Source of the DNA: Bdellovibrionia bacterium
GTDB taxonomy: Bacteria > Bdellovibrionota > Bdellovibrionia > Bdellovibrionales > JAGQZY01
Assembly: GCA_030427805.1 (NCBI GenBank)
Contig: JAUICP010000001.1
Coordinates: 372,001 to 436,000, forward strand
Length of the DNA stretch: 64,000 bases
Reading direction: 5' to 3'
In this document: positions 62,996 through 64,000 of the stretch, in pieces
Position numbering within the stretch: position 1 is the stretch's first letter
How the letters are laid out: each line of letters starts with the position of its first letter
Notes under the pieces: generated by a model
Told to the model about the DNA's origin: nothing
Seen by the model: only the letters and a program-made list of their open reading frames with translations
The model's database searches: none
Program-made: the position numbers and the translations under genes

Positions 62996-64000
62996 GCACT
63001 CAAGAGACTCGTTTGGGTGAGTCTTCGATATTTAGTGTTCTTACCACTTCCGAAGCGTTCTAAAAACTTTTCTTCGAGACACCATGATAGGAAGCGATTT
63101 GATGAGGTAAGGCTAAGACCAAGTATCTCCATAATTTCAGCTCGAGACCATTCGCTTTGTTCATTAGAAAGTAGTTTCTTCCACATCAGACTTTCTTGGC
63201 TTGGTATTTTTTTATTGAGGTCTAAGGAAATGGAGCAATTGCGTGAGAATTGAACCTTGTATCCTTCATGGGACTCATCGATATGACAGGGGAGCTTTTC
63301 TTTGGCTATTAGTTTTCTTGCTCGGTTAACGAGCTGATGAATTTTATTAGGAGTCGAGAAAATATTAAAATACTCATCTGGAAAGAGGCTCGAAAAAATC
63401 GTTCCGATTCGAAGAGGCTTATAAAGGTCACTTGTCAGGCAGTAAAAGAGTTTGTGAATGTTTTGCCCGGGCTTACTTAATTCAGCCCCTTCAAACTTAA
63501 ATTGACTCAAATCAAAATTTGCAGTCCCGCCGAAGTCGATTTGGCACCTCTCAGGTAGTGGCTTATTATAACGGAGGGTGTTTATAATTCGACTTTGGTA
63601 GGCCTCATAAGGTGTCCCATAGAGTAACTTGAAAAATCGGTTTTGATCAAAATCAATGGGGAGTGAGTAGAGATCAATTTCTCTTAGAGTTTCCCAATGA
63701 TTTTTTTCGAGTGCGAGTTTTCTAAGTTTCTCTAAGGGCTTGGTGCTATGGGATTCATTGGCCGTGATAATTGCCTGCCACTTTTTCGTAAAAAGCAAAT
63801 AGGATCCACTTTCATTTTCTAATGCCTTCTCAGATCTTTTCAGTAGCTTTTGCGCTTCACGATTATTAGATTTTAACATTTCGATTTGTGCAGACATCTC
63901 GAGAAAACTTCCCAAAAGTCTTTTGTGGGCTTCAATATCAAGGCGGATGATTTCTTCTTTTACTTTCTCTGCTTCACTAATATTTTCTAAGCACAAGTGG
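62992..64000 (-). CDS. Truncated protein: helical repeats plus winged-helix-like C-terminus (partial)
   Basis: The frame stays open to the window edge, so the start is missing. The visible 334 residues contain an N-terminal helical, TPR-like region (~1-95), a central part of unclear fold, and a C-terminal part with two helix-turn-helix-like segments (KIHQLVNRARKLIAKEKL and WSRAEIMEILGLSLTSSNRFLSWC), ending in a wing-like FGSGKNTKYRRL. Possibly a transcription regulator with repeats. It converges on the GNAT gene with a four-base overlap. Confidence 0.55.
   Translation of the reverse strand, partial: HLCLENISEAEKVKEEIIRLDIEAHKRLLGSFLEMSAQIEMLKSNNREAQKLLKRSEKALENESGSYLLFTKKWQAIITANESHSTKPLEKLRKLALEKNHWETLREIDLYSLPIDFDQNRFFKLLYGTPYEAYQSRIINTLRYNKPLPERCQIDFGGTANFDLSQFKFEGAELSKPGQNIHKLFYCLTSDLYKPLRIGTIFSSLFPDEYFNIFSTPNKIHQLVNRARKLIAKEKLPCHIDESHEGYKVQFSRNCSISLDLNKKIPSQESLMWKKLLSNEQSEWSRAEIMEILGLSLTSSNRFLSWCLEEKFLERFGSGKNTKYRRLTQTSLLSA

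Overview
The window looks like a stretch of core-plus-accessory chromosome from a Gram-negative, didermal bacterium of low to moderate GC. The best guess is Bdellovibrionota (Bdellovibrio/Bacteriovorax-like). That rests on gene style rather than a marker gene: many lipoproteins and exported proteases, a monomeric NADP-isocitrate dehydrogenase, a Gly-rich RRM protein, a DUF4331 protein and CxxCH lipoproteins. I found no rRNA, tRNA, insertion sequence, prophage or CRISPR array. Nearly all of the window is coding, in short operons on both strands. The only gene-free gaps over 300 bp are 42173-42499 and 53063-53537.

Layout. 1-9400: ABC-type solute-binding lipoprotein, exported alpha/beta hydrolase, Na+/solute symporter, ThpR RNA phosphodiesterase, a PAS histidine kinase overlapping a methyltransferase, a FecR-domain exported protein, a lone receiver, and CrcB. 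9400-15500: gshB-msrB-msrA thiol-repair operon, a Cys-paired repeat protein, an MFS carrier, an FBP-type zinc protein, DUF4112 and a stand-alone BLUF photoreceptor. 15500-20000: operon of an exported M14 carboxypeptidase, a one-TM protein and a TolB-like/kelch propeller protein. 20000-26400: SDR, a DASS carrier, thioredoxin, an SRPBCC-GyrI fusion, an Rrf2 regulator, DUF3147, a membrane J-protein and YceI. 26400-32600: TolC-like, RND pump, TetR and SDR operon. 32600-41500: small lipoprotein, monomeric IDH, Dps with a two-CxxCH lipoprotein, DUF4442, a secreted five-repeat cysteine protein, and a 985-residue exported Fic protein. 41500-50960: GST, RRM protein, an operon of two ABC-F ATPases around a 2OG oxygenase, M28 peptidase, SUI1/YciH and Ogt. 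51000-54980: Spy/CnrX-like protein, ECF sigma, a small TM protein (probable anti-sigma) and a subtilisin. 55000-64000: MOSC, DUF4331, acyltransferase, KefF-KefC, a propeller-like lipoprotein, GNAT and a truncated wHTH-like protein.

Functional threads. Thiol redox recurs: gshB, msrA, msrB, GST, trxA, and glutathione-gated KefFC. Three regulatory circuits can be read from the DNA. (1) trxA and the Rrf2 gene share a near-identical 19-bp operator over the -10 of promoters of the same layout. (2) The Spy/ECF/anti-sigma operon is preceded by an ECF-type promoter, as in CnrYXH-like envelope sensors. (3) The RND operon carries two inverted copies of a 20-bp operator and its own TetR gene.

Two genome-style signals also stand out: a poly-G Shine-Dalgarno (five G, four bases, ATG) in front of six genes, and TAnnnT boxes five or six bases before several starts that lack a Shine-Dalgarno, suggesting leaderless mRNAs. 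All functional calls come from motif recognition by eye, without database searches.
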